Part shown: piece after piece, positions 1 through 11,837 of the stretch
How positions within the stretch are numbered: position 1 is the stretch's first letter
Layout of the letters: the number at the start of each line of letters is the position of its first letter
Assembly (NCBI GenBank): GCA_018873225.1
Contig: JAEILZ010000003.1
Span: 3,162,001-3,226,000 of the forward strand
From: [Phialemoniopsis] sp. UDSM-2020
Taxonomy: Eukaryota; Ascomycota; Sordariomycetes; Thyridiales; Thyridiaceae
Direction: 5' to 3'
DNA: 64,000 nucleotides
Position numbers and translations under genes: made by a program
The notes under the pieces: model-generated
Databases searched by the model: none
What the model saw: only the letters and a program-made list of their open reading frames with translations
Told to the model about the DNA's origin: nothing

Positions 1-389
<389 letters not shown>

Positions 390-2132
390 CTTGAAGGTCA
401 CTTAATGGCGACAAAGTGAGGAGAGACAGGTCAATTGGCGAGTATGTAGCTAGCAGGCTGTCACCAACTTGGTCCAGACTGCAGAACAGTGTCAAGCAGA
501 AGCTTGTGTTTAAGTACGTGAGAGGGGAGAGAGGGAGAGACAAGAGAGCTACCAGAGATCGCGGGGAGGGGAGTGTTCACCCGGCAAAGCTACTTTATAT
601 ATATTTTCACGTCACAGAAATTAAAACATCCTACCCGACTGGATCGACACGCTGTTCCCCTCTTGTCCAAGGCCGCCGACATGCCGTGCTTCTGGGCTCG
701 AGCAGAAAAACCATCCGCGACCCTCGTTTTTGGCTGTGCTGCGACTGCGCTTCGTCTGTCGCATCCCCCTCCGTCGCCAGTGTTAGTTCGATTTGGCCGG
801 AATAGGTCAAGTGTGGGGTCCCGCCGCGAGCACGCAATCGCCATCCGGCCTGGGAATTGACGGCTAAGACTTCAGAGTCAGATGCAAGTGGCTGCTATGC
901 TCTGGTCCTGGGCGACACCGGCGGCGAGGAGGGGGACTTGGGCCTTGTGGGGGTCTGTTCTCCTTTCGCTACATTCATGTCGAGGTCCCTACATCTCTCA
1001 CAGACGTCTCGTTTGCTTTGGTGACGAGGCGGGGAGCTGGGATGCTCCGGAGTGTAAGACGGGAAGATTCATGACAACTCGAAGAGAGTCTAGTGCAAGC
1101 CATGGCTTGAAGCTGAGCATCATCAAGCCCTCTTCCCAGGAGGTCCTGGTACGAGAAATACCTACGGCCTCTGGGCTTCCATTGAAAGGTGACGACAGGA
1201 TTAGCTAGAAACATCTCGTCTTTGAAAGAAGAGCTGTAGGCCTACTGCCTCAATGTGCCTCAACGGATGTGTGGATTGTGTGGGGTAAAATGACGGCTGC
1301 GGTCTCTTTAGCTCCAGGAGCGAGAGAGCTTCAGCGCAAAGTAGAGCACCCCGAAACCAGCCGGCCGCGCTAGCCCGCCAAAATCATGCCTTCGTTGCAC
1401 GATATCACGTTCACGTCCTGAGATGTCGTCAGTTTTAGCGTATTGCGAATACCAACTAGACATCCATAGCAACAGGGGTTCGCTATCCAATCGGTGGGTG
1501 CAAATGCGTCTTATTGGACGCCTCTTTGCTGGAAAGCTGTTGTGTCATAGCTTGCTGCATTTTGATCTCACTGGGCGTCGGGTGGTCGTCACTCTTCATC
1601 TTCGTTGTGGCCGGGCAGACGGATATTCTGTAGATATGAATGAGTTCCCATGGTCGAAGATGCCTTGCACATTGCGATACTGGTACTGCCAGTGCGACCA
1701 TTCACGACACGCGACCATGATCCAAGTGATACCCAATGTTTGAAGAATGATGCGCAAATCATATTCCCAACGCCGGTCTACCCAATTGACGACCTAGGAA
1801 ATCGTATCTCTGCTCCATAGCTCTGATTTCCAGCTCGCGGGGAGCTTCATCGTGTGTCATCCCACGTCAAGTTGAACCCAGCACAGCTGTGGTCAACGCC
1901 GTTCTGCCCAGAATCGGTCCCTGCCCATCTTCCTGCTTGGCGCCATGCCGGTCAGCGAGCTCTTCCGGCCGCCAGCGCCGACAAAGTAATCCACCTCGGT
2001 CTCGACCCCTTCTTCTTCTTCTTCCTCCCGGGCACTATCACGTCCACGCCGGTCCCAGCTCAGCGACATCTTCTTTCGCGAAACCTCCCTTGAGGGTCGG
2101 TGAGGCGGCGGCGGGGTCATGACCGAGACCCG
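390..2132. other. Intergenic gap, sulfhydrylase to MARVEL gene
   Basis: No open frame here looks like protein. It should contain the promoter of the minus-strand sulfhydrylase gene just to its left: a TATATATATT run sits at about 596-605, followed by TCACGTCAC at 607-615, a bZIP-like half-site whose relevance is only a guess. The right end holds the 3' region of the MARVEL gene and a short CTT run near 2010-2023. Confidence 0.5.
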
Positions 2133-2849
2133 TCACGCGGTCGGCATCTCCTTGGTCTCGGCCGCCGGGCCGACAACCGCGGCCCTGGCGCTGCCTCCGC
2201 CCCTGCGCCAGCCCGCGCCGCCGTTCTTGTTGAAGAAGCACTCCTTGGCCACGAGGAAGGCCGTCGAGGTCCAGAGCAACCACTCGACGGAGGCGAAGAA
2301 GACAGTCGCGCGGGCGGCGCCGCAGACGCTGCCGTGGCAGTACGACAGACCCGTCAGGAACGTGGCCAGAAGGACGAAGCCCACAAAGAAGAAGACGATG
2401 TTCAAGATTTCGGGTACCATACGAGCGATGGGGTGTTGCACTGTGCACAATCAGCGACGCGGTACTTTTCGTCCTTTCGTGGCAAGTTTGTGATCAAGGT
2501 GCTTCGAAAGGGTGCTAGAGTGACTTACAGAGAGGGATGTACGCATTAACAATCATGATCTCGATGACTGAGAAAATGGACCAAGCCGGGGTGAAGATCA
2601 TCATGGTCACCGCACTTGGTGAACTCATGCCCCTGGTCTCGACAGTATACCAGTTTGAGACTGCCCGCGGAGGATGTGAATTAGCGATGCTCTCTGTTCA
2701 GCATGGAAAGTGTGGCCTTATAAGATCGGCTTACCGAATATCGCGAGAATAAGAGTAACAACAGCCATGGACAGCTGTACCCAGCGAAGAACGAGGATTG
2801 GCCCTCGTGCCTTGAACGAGCGGACCTTGGCAAGAATAGAGATGGCCAT
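2133..2849 (-). CDS. MARVEL-like four-helix membrane protein
   Basis: Exons are 2849-2735, 2660-2529 and 2440-2133; introns of 74 and 88 nt have GTAAG donors and CAG acceptors and all phases agree, giving 184 residues. The chain starts MAISILAKVRSFKARGPILV and shows four hydrophobic stretches: after the first ~20 residues, around the MMIFTPAWSIFSVIEIMIV segment (about 55-75), around EILNIVFFFVGFVLLATFL, and around TVFFASVEWLLWTSTAFLV, followed by a Gly/Ala/Lys-rich cytosolic tail. This architecture matches fungal MARVEL-domain proteins, which sit in membrane subdomains; the precise role is not known from sequence. The membrane-protein call is firm, the family name less so. Confidence 0.82.
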
Positions 2850-5803
2850 TTTGTCGTCTGATGTTCACGAGATGCGATGCTCTCGGCGAATCTAAGCGAT
2901 AATATACGGAAAGGAAGGGCGTGAAGAAGACCAGCAACTTTGCAATAGTGACAAGAACAAGAAGCTGCAACTGGTGCGCTGGGTAAGAGAGTGACTAGAA
3001 AGAGATGAGAGAAGGGAATCCAAAGAATAGAGAAAGGTCGGAGAAATCGAGTCAAAAAGGATGCACGAAACACACAGAGAAAAGCAAGGAAACGAGATGA
3101 GAGACATAAGGGAAGGGAAAATCACTTATGCCTTCACTGTGCCAAACTAATTAAAGATCCCGCCCGCAATCAAGCACGTTCGAGAATGGCGATCTCGAGG
3201 GCTGGGCTGCGCGGTGTCATGGATATTGCAGTCTGAAGCCCACATGAAACGCCGTGATCAATGGGAGTTTATGCTTCCGCCCAGGCACAGGCGCAAGCCT
3301 CAAACCCACCCAGGACTCCGACCAATCCCGTGCGTGATCCCCTGAACGCAAGGAGAATATCCTCAATAACTGTGCGCAAGCAAGTAGTTTATCTACTGCG
3401 CGAGGTTTATTGCGGTGGGTTTGGAGATTGCCGAGTTGAAGGTGCGACGTGTGTGAGCTTAGCATTGGAGACGACGTCGATGGAGTCGTATTGACAGGCA
3501 ACTGTGACGGATTGAGTGTGACGGGAAGCCACAAGGCCGCAGAAGAGCAGTTGTCAGTCAATCGAATGACGCTGATCTGGCATCTTCAGCTTGTTCGCAA
3601 CCTGCTTTGTCTTGCGTCTTTCATATCCATTGCGGGCGGGATCGAGACGGGCAATCCTAGACTGTAAGGGTCTAACGACGGCGAACTTCGTAGGAAACGC
3701 CATGATCGACAGCCACCAGAACGAGGCTGATGCGTCAGGGGAAAAGTCGTTGGTGTGACAGCTCCAAATTGGAACGTTGACACTCGACTGCCGAAGGGAA
3801 GCGCAAGGGTCCCCCCTGGTTCTGGCCAAGGAGAAGCTTTGCGATCTATTGCGCAGCGGCAAGCCGCCTTTGTTCAGATGCAAAGATGGTTGTCCCATGA
3901 CTTGGCTTCGCACTCTAGCCTGTATCGCCCCGTGGAAATAGCATCGACTGATATACAGACTGCCTCGAAACATAAGCCTTGGGGAAATGGCGTTCATCGT
4001 GGGGAAGTCTCTGCAGACGCCGCGGTTGGAGTTGAGCCATGCTAACCGGGCGGCAATGCTACTTTAGGAAGCTTTGTACTTGGTAGGAAAGCGATCTGGA
4101 CTGACAGATCATTCATATATGGTAGATGCGCCATTTAGAGAGGCACACACTGAGGGGAATGAGCTTGTTGCTTCCTACTTAGGTAGTCGTGAGACTGTGA
4201 AAGGCGGCCACTGTCCGGTAGTAACCAATCGCAGAATATCGCCTCATACAGAGATGGAAGCACCAGTCGAACGACACTCGACATGAGCAGAGATAAATTG
4301 AAGACTGGGCTTGATATGTCAACACAGAGGCCTGTCTCTTCAAATTCATTGCGAATGCCACTCTTTCATTCACTCTACATTTCCTCTCTCTCTCTCCATT
4401 GCCTTTATCGATTTGAACGTAAAGACAGGCGCAGGAGGAGTTGGTGGGGAGCGCTAGAGTTCCCCCACACTTGCTGTCCGCACAGAACGAGTCTAGGGGC
4501 ATTTGGGGCATTCTAGCCAAGTCATGGAGAGCAACGAGGGCCAGGATTGGGTACCACTGGCGCGAGGTTAGTGTGGGTTTGGTGTGCGCCCTGTCATGAG
4601 AATTGCATGTGAAATTGGAGATTTGGACACGGCAGGCTGCAGCAACCCACGTGCATTCGATTGGGTGGGTGGGCATATCGGAGATCTTGATACGGAACAG
4701 AGAGTGAGTGTCTCTCAATCATTACTTTTTCTCGCGAGCGGCATAGCCGGCAGATCTCTTGGGAGTCTTGCTTTTGTTGGGCATCCAATACTCGGGAACC
4801 GCAAGAGCATGTAAGGTAATAATGCCGTGCGAAGGACAAAGCAAAACCAGCCTCATTTTTGCCCCATGGGGTCCAGATGGCTTGGGTGTGATGCTCCGTA
4901 CCAAGAAATAGCGGTATGCTCTACCACCATGGGATTGGTCCTTCGGCCTTGATGGCGCCGGCGCGGTCCTTTAACGAATCTTCCGCCTTCGAATTATCAT
5001 GTGCCAACCTGCCTCAATGACCGAAACGCCCGTCAGCGCCAAGCCTGCGCAGCGCGCTGCTTGTGACCGACCTTAATAAAAGGACCGCCGTGAAGGATGA
5101 TTGCCGGGTCAGATTTGTTGAGACAGAATCGTCGACCCTCGGCCCCCGTCGTTCACGCGCGCATCAGCGCCCAATCCAGGTAGGCAATCTGGTCTTCATA
5201 CGAAGGGTTCAGTGAATATCGCTGCCCCCCCCCTGTCCTGTAGAAAAGTGCTCCGTACGCTCCGTAACAAGTAGGTAGGCTTTTTGGGGGCGCGTCATGG
5301 GTCCCAGGTGGGATTGTGGGCACGCTGCCGAGGCCCTCGGATCTCCCTCAGTAAAAAGTAGTGCAGAAATGGGTGGTCCATCCTCTCCAAGACCTCGCTA
5401 TCCCCACACAAGCTTAGCTCTCGCAGGTGAACGCCTCTTTTAGCAACCAAAGCCGGTCTTTTCTGGCTTTGGCTCTCCTCTGGAGAAAGGGTGCGGGCTC
5501 TCCTTTTATGTATTGCGGATTACGTCTTACTCCCTCTGTAGGATTTCTCGTTTTGTTCCCACGACCACTCTTATGACCAACTTTGAACAGTGGCATTAAA
5601 TCGTTACGATACTCCTGCGGACCATCGCCGACGCCTTCTCGCCATAAACATCATACCTCAAACGGCCTGTCGGTTCGACGGAGCGCCCTACGCCGATCGT
5701 ACCCATTGATTCCTAGTTGCGTCACTGGCCCCTGCAAGTAAGTCCAAGCCTACAATCGCGCCAAGTCGCAAACAACATAAAGGCTCACAATGGACTTGTA
5801 GAC
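2850..5803. other. Divergent intergenic gap, MARVEL gene to acyl-CoA synthetase
   Basis: About 2.95 kb between two divergent genes. The stretch just right of the MARVEL start (about 2990-3120) is purine-rich on the plus strand, so pyrimidine-rich on the coding strand of that gene, as in many fungal promoters. Open frames of up to 179 codons occur (for example minus 4179-4718) but their translations look random. AGTAGGTAGGC at 5270-5280 is one of the TACCTA/TAGGTA words discussed in the findings. The last 66 bases hold a probable 5' UTR intron. Confidence 0.5.
5738..5801 (+). promoter_or_regulatory. Probable 5' UTR intron of the acyl-CoA synthetase gene
   Basis: A GTAAGT donor at 5738, a CTCAC branch-like site near 5784 and a TTGTAG acceptor ending at 5801 define a 64-nt intron, the same size as the first coding intron of this gene. 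It ends two bases before the ATG at 5804. It contains an upstream ATG followed two codons later by TAG (5790-5801), so splicing would remove a tiny upstream open frame that retention would leave in the leader. Confidence 0.6.
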
Positions 5804-8070
5804 ATGTCTCTAGCCAAAATTCAGGCGGCGGTCGATAAGATCTCGCCGCCTCCTCCGCCAGGCTCGCCCTACGCTCTGCCTGTCCCTGGCACAGAGACCG
5901 AAGGTCGCACGGCTGTCTACCGCCACTGGCGCTTCCGAGACAGCCCCCTTATCGACACGTACGACCCTGAAATCCAGACCCTTCACGATCATTTCGAGGT
6001 CGCTGCCCGGACCTATCCCAAGAAGCGATTTCTAGGATGGCGACCATGGAACCCGAACACTCGATCATGGGAGAACAAGTTCGTTTGGATGTCGTATGCT
6101 GAGGTGGCCGAGAGGCGGAAGAATCTGGGTGCCGGCATTGTGGAGCTGCACCACCGGGTCGGTGTTACGGGTCAGAAGTACGGTGTAGGTCTCTGGTCGC
6201 AGAACCGCCCGGAGTGGGAAGTAACAGGTATGTTGATCACGGTCGGCGACCTTCCCTCATCTCGCTCGCAATGGGCTAATGTAAAGGATAGAGCTGGCCC
6301 TTCTCTCCCAATCGCTCTACCCGGTCTCTCTATACGAGACCCTAGGACCGGAGGCTTCGGAGTACATCATTAATCATGCCGAGCTGACCTGCGTCGTCTC
6401 CTCGCTACCGCACATCCCGGCCCTGCTGAAGCTGGCGCCCCGAACCCCGAAACTGAAGGTCATCATCTCTCTCGACCCCCTCGATGCCGGTGAAGTCGAG
6501 GGCTACACCAAGGCGTCGCTGTTGACTCAGCTCGCCAACGACCTTGGAATACAAATTTTGTCCATGACCGACGTCGAGGCCATCGGTGCCAGATCCGGCC
6601 GGCCGATGCAGCCCCCGCGCAAGGACGATACAGTCACGATCAACTATACCTCGGGCACTACTGGAAGCCCAAAGGGTGTTGTCATCACCCACGCCAATGC
6701 AGTCGCGGGTGTGGCAGCTGCGCGCGCTACCGGTCAGATGTTCTCCGACGACGTTGCGTTCTCCTACCTGCCCTTGGCGCACATCTATGGCCGCATGACG
6801 GATCATTCGGCCCTGTCCATGGGTGCCTCGATCGGCTACTTCCGAGGTGATATCCTTGGCCTCGTGGATGACATGAAGCTTCTGAAGCCCACAGGCTTGT
6901 TCTCTGTTCCGCGTCTCTTCAACCGATTCCAATCGGCCATCCAGGCAGCCACCCTGGAAGCTGATGGTGTCAAGGGCGCGCTCTCGAGGCATGTGATCAA
7001 CACGAAGAAGGCCAACATGAAGCTACCTCCCGGCAAGGCTACCAACAAGCACTTCCTGTACGACAGGATATGGACGCGCAAGGTGCTGGCCGGCATCGGT
7101 CTGGACCGTTGCCGTGTCCTTATCAGTGGTAGTGCGCAGCTGGATCCCGATGTCCACGAGTTCTTGCGGGCTGCCTTTGGCATCCACTTCCAGCAAGGCT
7201 TCGGTATGACCGAGACGTACGCCACAGGCTTTGTCCAGGTGGCTGGAGACTATAGCACCGGTAACATTGGCGGGCCCAGCCCTGGAGTCGAGGCTTGCAT
7301 CGAGTCTTGCCCGGACCTGGACTACAATGTCACCGACAAGCCGCGCCCGAGGGGTGAGCTGCTTGTTCGCGGCCCCATCGTCTTCAAGGAGTACTTCAAG
7401 AACCCCGAAGAGACAGAGAAGACCATTGATGCTGGCGGGTGGTTCCACACTGGCGACATTGTCGAGGTGGATGAGATGGGCCGCTTCAAGATCATCGATC
7501 GTAAGAAGAACGTTCTGAAGCTGTCCCAGGGCGAGTACATCTCCCCGGAGCGCATTGAGAATGTGTACATGGGCAGCTCCAGCCTCGTAGCCACGGCTTA
7601 TGTTCACGGCGACGGCAAGGAGTCGTCGCTGGTTGGCATCTTTGGCGTCGACCCGGAGCACTTTGCGCCCTTTGCCAGCAAGATCCTCGGCAAGACGATC
7701 GCGCCCGAGGACAAGCAGGCGCTCAAGGCCGCGGGTCAGGACCCCAAGGTCAAGAAGGCGTTCCTGCAGAAGATGGATGCCATTGGCAAGGCGCACAAGT
7801 TCAACAACTACGAGAAGGTGCGCGGCGTCTACCTAGACGTAGAGCCCTTCACAATCGAGAATGAGCTCATGACTCCTACGTAAGACAGCCCATTTTCCTC
7901 ATTTATCCCCCCTTTCACCTCCGCAAATTTATAGTCTGGGCATATGCTGACATGACAAAAAAAACAGGTTCAAGCTGAAGCGCCCGCAAACGGCCAGGGC
8001 TTTCAGGAAGCAGATCGACGAGATGTACGCCGAAGTTAATGCTGCGGCGTCCACGAAGGCGAAGCTGTGA
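5804..8070 (+). CDS. Long-chain acyl-CoA synthetase, Faa2-like, peroxisomal
   Basis: The enzyme activates fatty acids with ATP and CoA. Exons are 5804-6227, 6292-7879 and 7968-8070, giving 704 residues; all phases agree. Adenylate-forming signatures are clear: YTSGTTGSPKG near residue 260, QGFGMTETYATG near 445, and GWFHTGDIVEVDEMG then RFKIIDRKKNVLKLSQGEY near 525-550, with the ERIE segment after it. The C-terminus is AKL, a PTS1 peroxisomal import signal, which together with the LPVPGTETEGRTAVYR N-terminal region points to the Faa2-like group feeding beta-oxidation rather than cytosolic Faa1/Faa4. The start was chosen at the ATG after the leader intron. The last intron carries an in-frame TAA within its donor, so unspliced RNA would encode a protein lacking PTS1. 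Confidence 0.93.
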
Positions 8071-9557
8071 TGGCGAGGAATCAGTGCGCTGCTCGGTCAA
8101 TGTCATGGGCTTGCACGGCGACGGCAAGCACCAGCTATCTGTTTTTTTCCCCGAGTGTTAGAACTACTGTACTTTATAGCCGTCCAAGAAATCAGCATGA
8201 GAGGAGCTTTCTTTGATTTCTAATTAGCTGCCAAATAGATGGACACCGACTCGTCCAAACCGTCTGATCATGAACGTTGTTGCTGTGCAGCCAATCCCTG
8301 TCTCGGCAAATGCAATGGACCCTGCATTTCGCACAACTCACGGGTGGGTATTCTTGTCTGCAATTGACAACTGTTCTGCCAGGGTTCTTCGGGACCCGCG
8401 ACAACCTAGAACTTGCAGCATGTCCACTTGATGTGGATACATCTTCCAGCTCTACCGAGAGAGATGGAGGAGGGATGATCTCACTATCTTCTTTCATGTT
8501 CGCTTCGTTTTGCCATAATTGCGAAGTAAATATACTGACGGAAGCCCAAAAGCAAAGCTCTAATGCGAGGTTCGGCTTGTCTTAGCACCCCTCAAGGTTG
8601 CACCCGAGTTCACCAGGGCTCTAGAGCGGCTCGTTTCACAGCGGACTTCTCTCAGCTTCTCGGGATTACCCAAAGTGGTAGACCCGGGCTCAGGGTGGTG
8701 GTGGGAGACGCTTCCCAAGCGACCGAGCCAAGCCGATCTGCACCTGCATTCAACCTGCTTCTGCATCTGCACGGCGCCGGCGACCGGCGACCGCTGCCGC
8801 ACCAAAGAACCCCCAACCGCGCCCGCACACGGCACCATTGTGACCGAACCAACAAGCCCCCAAGCCACGTAATGAGATCAAGCAAAACTTGAGGAGAGAG
8901 CAGCCAGCTGTACACACATGTGCATGCATGCAGATTGTATGCCCACATTCAGACATCCACTGCCGCAACTGCACCTCGCAGATCTTTCCGTCTTACCGAA
9001 GCCGCCGTCTTTTCTTGATGCTCCGCTGATGTGCGCTGTGACGAAGCTTGAGGATGGCAAGGGACCACTTGTTTCCACAGTCAAGCGGAAATTCCGAGCC
9101 AGAGAACAACGCCTGATTATCAGCAAAAGTCGAAAAAGTGCTACACCGCACAGATCAGCTTCAGGGCCAAGGCGGTTGAAAAGTGGGACAGAGACAGTGC
9201 GAGATCTTGTGCGTTGAGTACCTGTGGTTCAGCATCATTAACATCATTCATCATCTCACACTTCACCTCGGATATGATGCACTTCAACTTGACACAATTT
9301 CCATGATCCTCGTTTGAGATTTATCTCGGCTTCGAGTAAGCGCCGTGATAGGAGACTATGATGCCTCCGCATGCGCAAGGCATATTTGGTGGCGGAGGCG
9401 CAGTCTCAGGCGCACCCACGAACCAGCCCATCATTCGCAATAAGAACCTCTGCCCTCGCTCGTGTTCTACGCAGAAACAGTTGGACTGTCGAGGATGGCG
9501 GCTTCTGTATGCAATTTCAAATCAACTGAGAAGTGAGGTTGAGAAGTGAACAGAGTC
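8071..9557. other. Intergenic gap, acyl-CoA synthetase to HET gene
   Basis: About 1.5 kb holding the 3' region of the synthetase gene and the upstream region of the HET gene. Frames of about 100 codons on both strands (for example 8563-8892) overlap each other and show no domain-like composition. A short repeated word, ATCATTAACATCATTCATCATC, spans about 9232-9253. I see no RNA gene or repeat family. Confidence 0.5.
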
Positions 9558-11837
9558 ATGAAGAGACGTCAATCTCGGACAATGCTCGATCGATTCTTGC
9601 GACGGTCGAAGAGGCTCCAGAGGAGCAATATTGAGCAACAGACGTCTGCGAAGTTCTGTGACTATTGCGCAGCTCTCCGGATCCCACGCCAAGGAAACTC
9701 TTTCACGTCCATGTGGGACTGCAAACTTGGAACTGCTGTCGCAAACGCAAAGACCACAGTTCGTTGCGAGCTGTGTGCTTTCTTGACAAAGCGCATTGCC
9801 TTTGGTGAAGAATGGCTCGAATCCAGTCCGGACAGGCGGCTCTCCTTGAAGGAGAATCAGTGCAGGGAATCTTATGGTCCGGATGAACAGCCAACCCAAC
9901 TGCAACTCACGGTTCAGCAGGAGGATACGCCTTTGCGGTATGACATTTGTAAACTTGACGAGCGACACTCGGGTTTCTCCGTAAGCGACTTCTCTGGACG
10001 CTACCCCGAGGCTCATCCAGAGACGAGCGATGGCCACCTGCGATATCAACCGCGTATCGTCCACAGGTCTCCTTTTTCGCAGGCGACGGTGGGCCTTATC
10101 AAGGACTGGCTTTCGACTTGTTCTAGCCACGCCTTTTGCAAGTCTCAGATACCGCGGCCACTGCCGACTAGAGTAATCGATGTCGAGTCTGACTGCCCCA
10201 AGATCGTCGAGACCGAGGGCCTGGACGGGTTCTACGTTACACTCAGTCACTGTTGGGGCTCGGTCAATGATGATTTCTCAACGAACGCACAGAACATCGC
10301 CAGCCGCACGTCTGTGGGTATTGACATGAGCAAGCAACCTCGGAACTTTCAACACGCCGTTAGGTATACGCGGCTACTGGGGTACAAATATGTCTGGATC
10401 GACAGCCTCTGTATACTGCAGAAAGACATCACGGACTGGCGTCACGAAGCTAGCCGGATGGCAGGCTACTACAACAATGCGGTGTTGACGCTGGCCATCG
10501 CTGACGCTATCGACTGCACCATTGGACTGCTGGACCGCCATCATGATCACTCGCCCCCGATACAGGGAGAAGACGGCGAATTCTACACTCTTCGCGAAGT
10601 ACTACCGGAGGATATTGAGCTCAATGTATCCTCATGGATCAGCCGTCGTGCCTGGACCCTTCAGGAGCGAGTTCTATCGCCCCGGGTGCTTCACTTCACT
10701 CGGGAGCAGGTCTTATGGCGATGCAGGGAGGACCAGTGGGCAGAGGGCTACGTATATAATTCTTATCGGGACCACTCGGAATACCGAGCTTGTCGTGCCG
10801 GATCATTCGTTGATCGCACCGAATACGATGCGTACTGGGACAAGAGGGCCGAGTCCAGCGGCAGTCCAAACCGCTTTAACACCAACTATGCAGCGCAGAC
10901 TTGGTATGATTGCATCTCTGAGTTCTCCACGCGCGCCCTCACGAGATCCTCGGACAAGCTGCCCGCGATAGGCGGTCTGGCAGCTATGTTTTGCCAGCCG
11001 GAGCTCGGCAAATACCTCGCTGGCCTCTGGGAGCAGGACTTGTTCCGCGGCCTGGCCTGGCAGCGGACTATGCCTGCTGAGAGGACGGCGGAGAGGTATC
11101 AGCACTACGTTGCTACCAAAGCAAAGAGGAACTTGTCCGCGAGGAGTTATAGACCGCCAGCGGAGTATCGAGCCCCGAGCTGGAGCTGGGCGTCGGTTAA
11201 CGGCCCAGTCCAGGTGGCCTGGGAGATGTTTTACAATCCCAAACGTGGAGCCTCACCCGAGATGCAAGCTGAGGTACGGCACTGGGAGGCACGGTACGGG
11301 CCGTCTCTTGTTAGTGACCACCTCCTACACAGCACCGACAGCCAGTACTTGGATGTTTTACCCGGGTCTTTCATTGAAGTGGCGGGCTATCACAGGAAGC
11401 TCTGGATCTCGAAAAGGGAGCTGTCGTCTAAACCAGATGGCCCCAAAGGACCATTTCTGAAAGAGATAATGCTAGATCAGCACCCTGGATGCGATATCTA
11501 CGCATATTTGAATAGACCAGCCGACACGCAGGACGTGTGGAAGGAGCTCGTGATGTTCCAGATCAGCAAGCAACGAACCAGCATGCGTCTTGTCTATGCT
11601 CTTCTCCTGGAAGCCGTAGAAGACCAGAGCGGCTTCAAGCGAGTAGGGGTCATAGAACTCGCATGCTACAATCTCAACGGTGTCCCCAAGAGGTCTGCCG
11701 GACGCTCCGGTTTTGTGTACTACTTGCACCCCGTCGACCAGGGATTTGATGATGAGAACAAGGATGTAAGGAAAGCTTATAAGACGAAGGAGTGGCAAGT
11801 TGATCGTTGGTCAAAGGAGACATTGAAGCTCTTCTGA
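9558..11837 (+). CDS. HET-domain (heterokaryon incompatibility-type) protein
   Basis: A single-exon gene of 759 residues starting at the ATG at 9558 (MKRRQSRTMLDRFLRR). The HET domain lies at about 226-370: YVTLSHCWGS, then GYKYVWIDSLCILQKD, DWRHEASRMAGYYNNA, and RAWTLQERVLSPRVLHFT. Cysteine pairs near the N-terminus (FCDYC, CELC) precede it, as in many members. The C-terminal half has the RAPSWSWASVNGPV segment common in this family. HET proteins are tied to non-self recognition and programmed cell death after hyphal fusion, but most family members have no assigned partner, and no NACHT, WD40 or ankyrin partner gene lies next to this one. It is intronless in a neighbourhood of intron-bearing genes. 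Confidence 0.93.
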   Translation: MKRRQSRTMLDRFLRRSKRLQRSNIEQQTSAKFCDYCAALRIPRQGNSFTSMWDCKLGTAVANAKTTVRCELCAFLTKRIAFGEEWLESSPDRRLSLKENQCRESYGPDEQPTQLQLTVQQEDTPLRYDICKLDERHSGFSVSDFSGRYPEAHPETSDGHLRYQPRIVHRSPFSQATVGLIKDWLSTCSSHAFCKSQIPRPLPTRVIDVESDCPKIVETEGLDGFYVTLSHCWGSVNDDFSTNAQNIASRTSVGIDMSKQPRNFQHAVRYTRLLGYKYVWIDSLCILQKDITDWRHEASRMAGYYNNAVLTLAIADAIDCTIGLLDRHHDHSPPIQGEDGEFYTLREVLPEDIELNVSSWISRRAWTLQERVLSPRVLHFTREQVLWRCREDQWAEGYVYNSYRDHSEYRACRAGSFVDRTEYDAYWDKRAESSGSPNRFNTNYAAQTWYDCISEFSTRALTRSSDKLPAIGGLAAMFCQPELGKYLAGLWEQDLFRGLAWQRTMPAERTAERYQHYVATKAKRNLSARSYRPPAEYRAPSWSWASVNGPVQVAWEMFYNPKRGASPEMQAEVRHWEARYGPSLVSDHLLHSTDSQYLDVLPGSFIEVAGYHRKLWISKRELSSKPDGPKGPFLKEIMLDQHPGCDIYAYLNRPADTQDVWKELVMFQISKQRTSMRLVYALLLEAVEDQSGFKRVGVIELACYNLNGVPKRSAGRSGFVYYLHPVDQGFDDENKDVRKAYKTKEWQVDRWSKETLKLF

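Noticed and set aside
4179..4718. Minus-strand frame of 179 codons
   Set aside because: Cys/Ser-rich random-looking translation with no splice partners or hydrophobic pattern.
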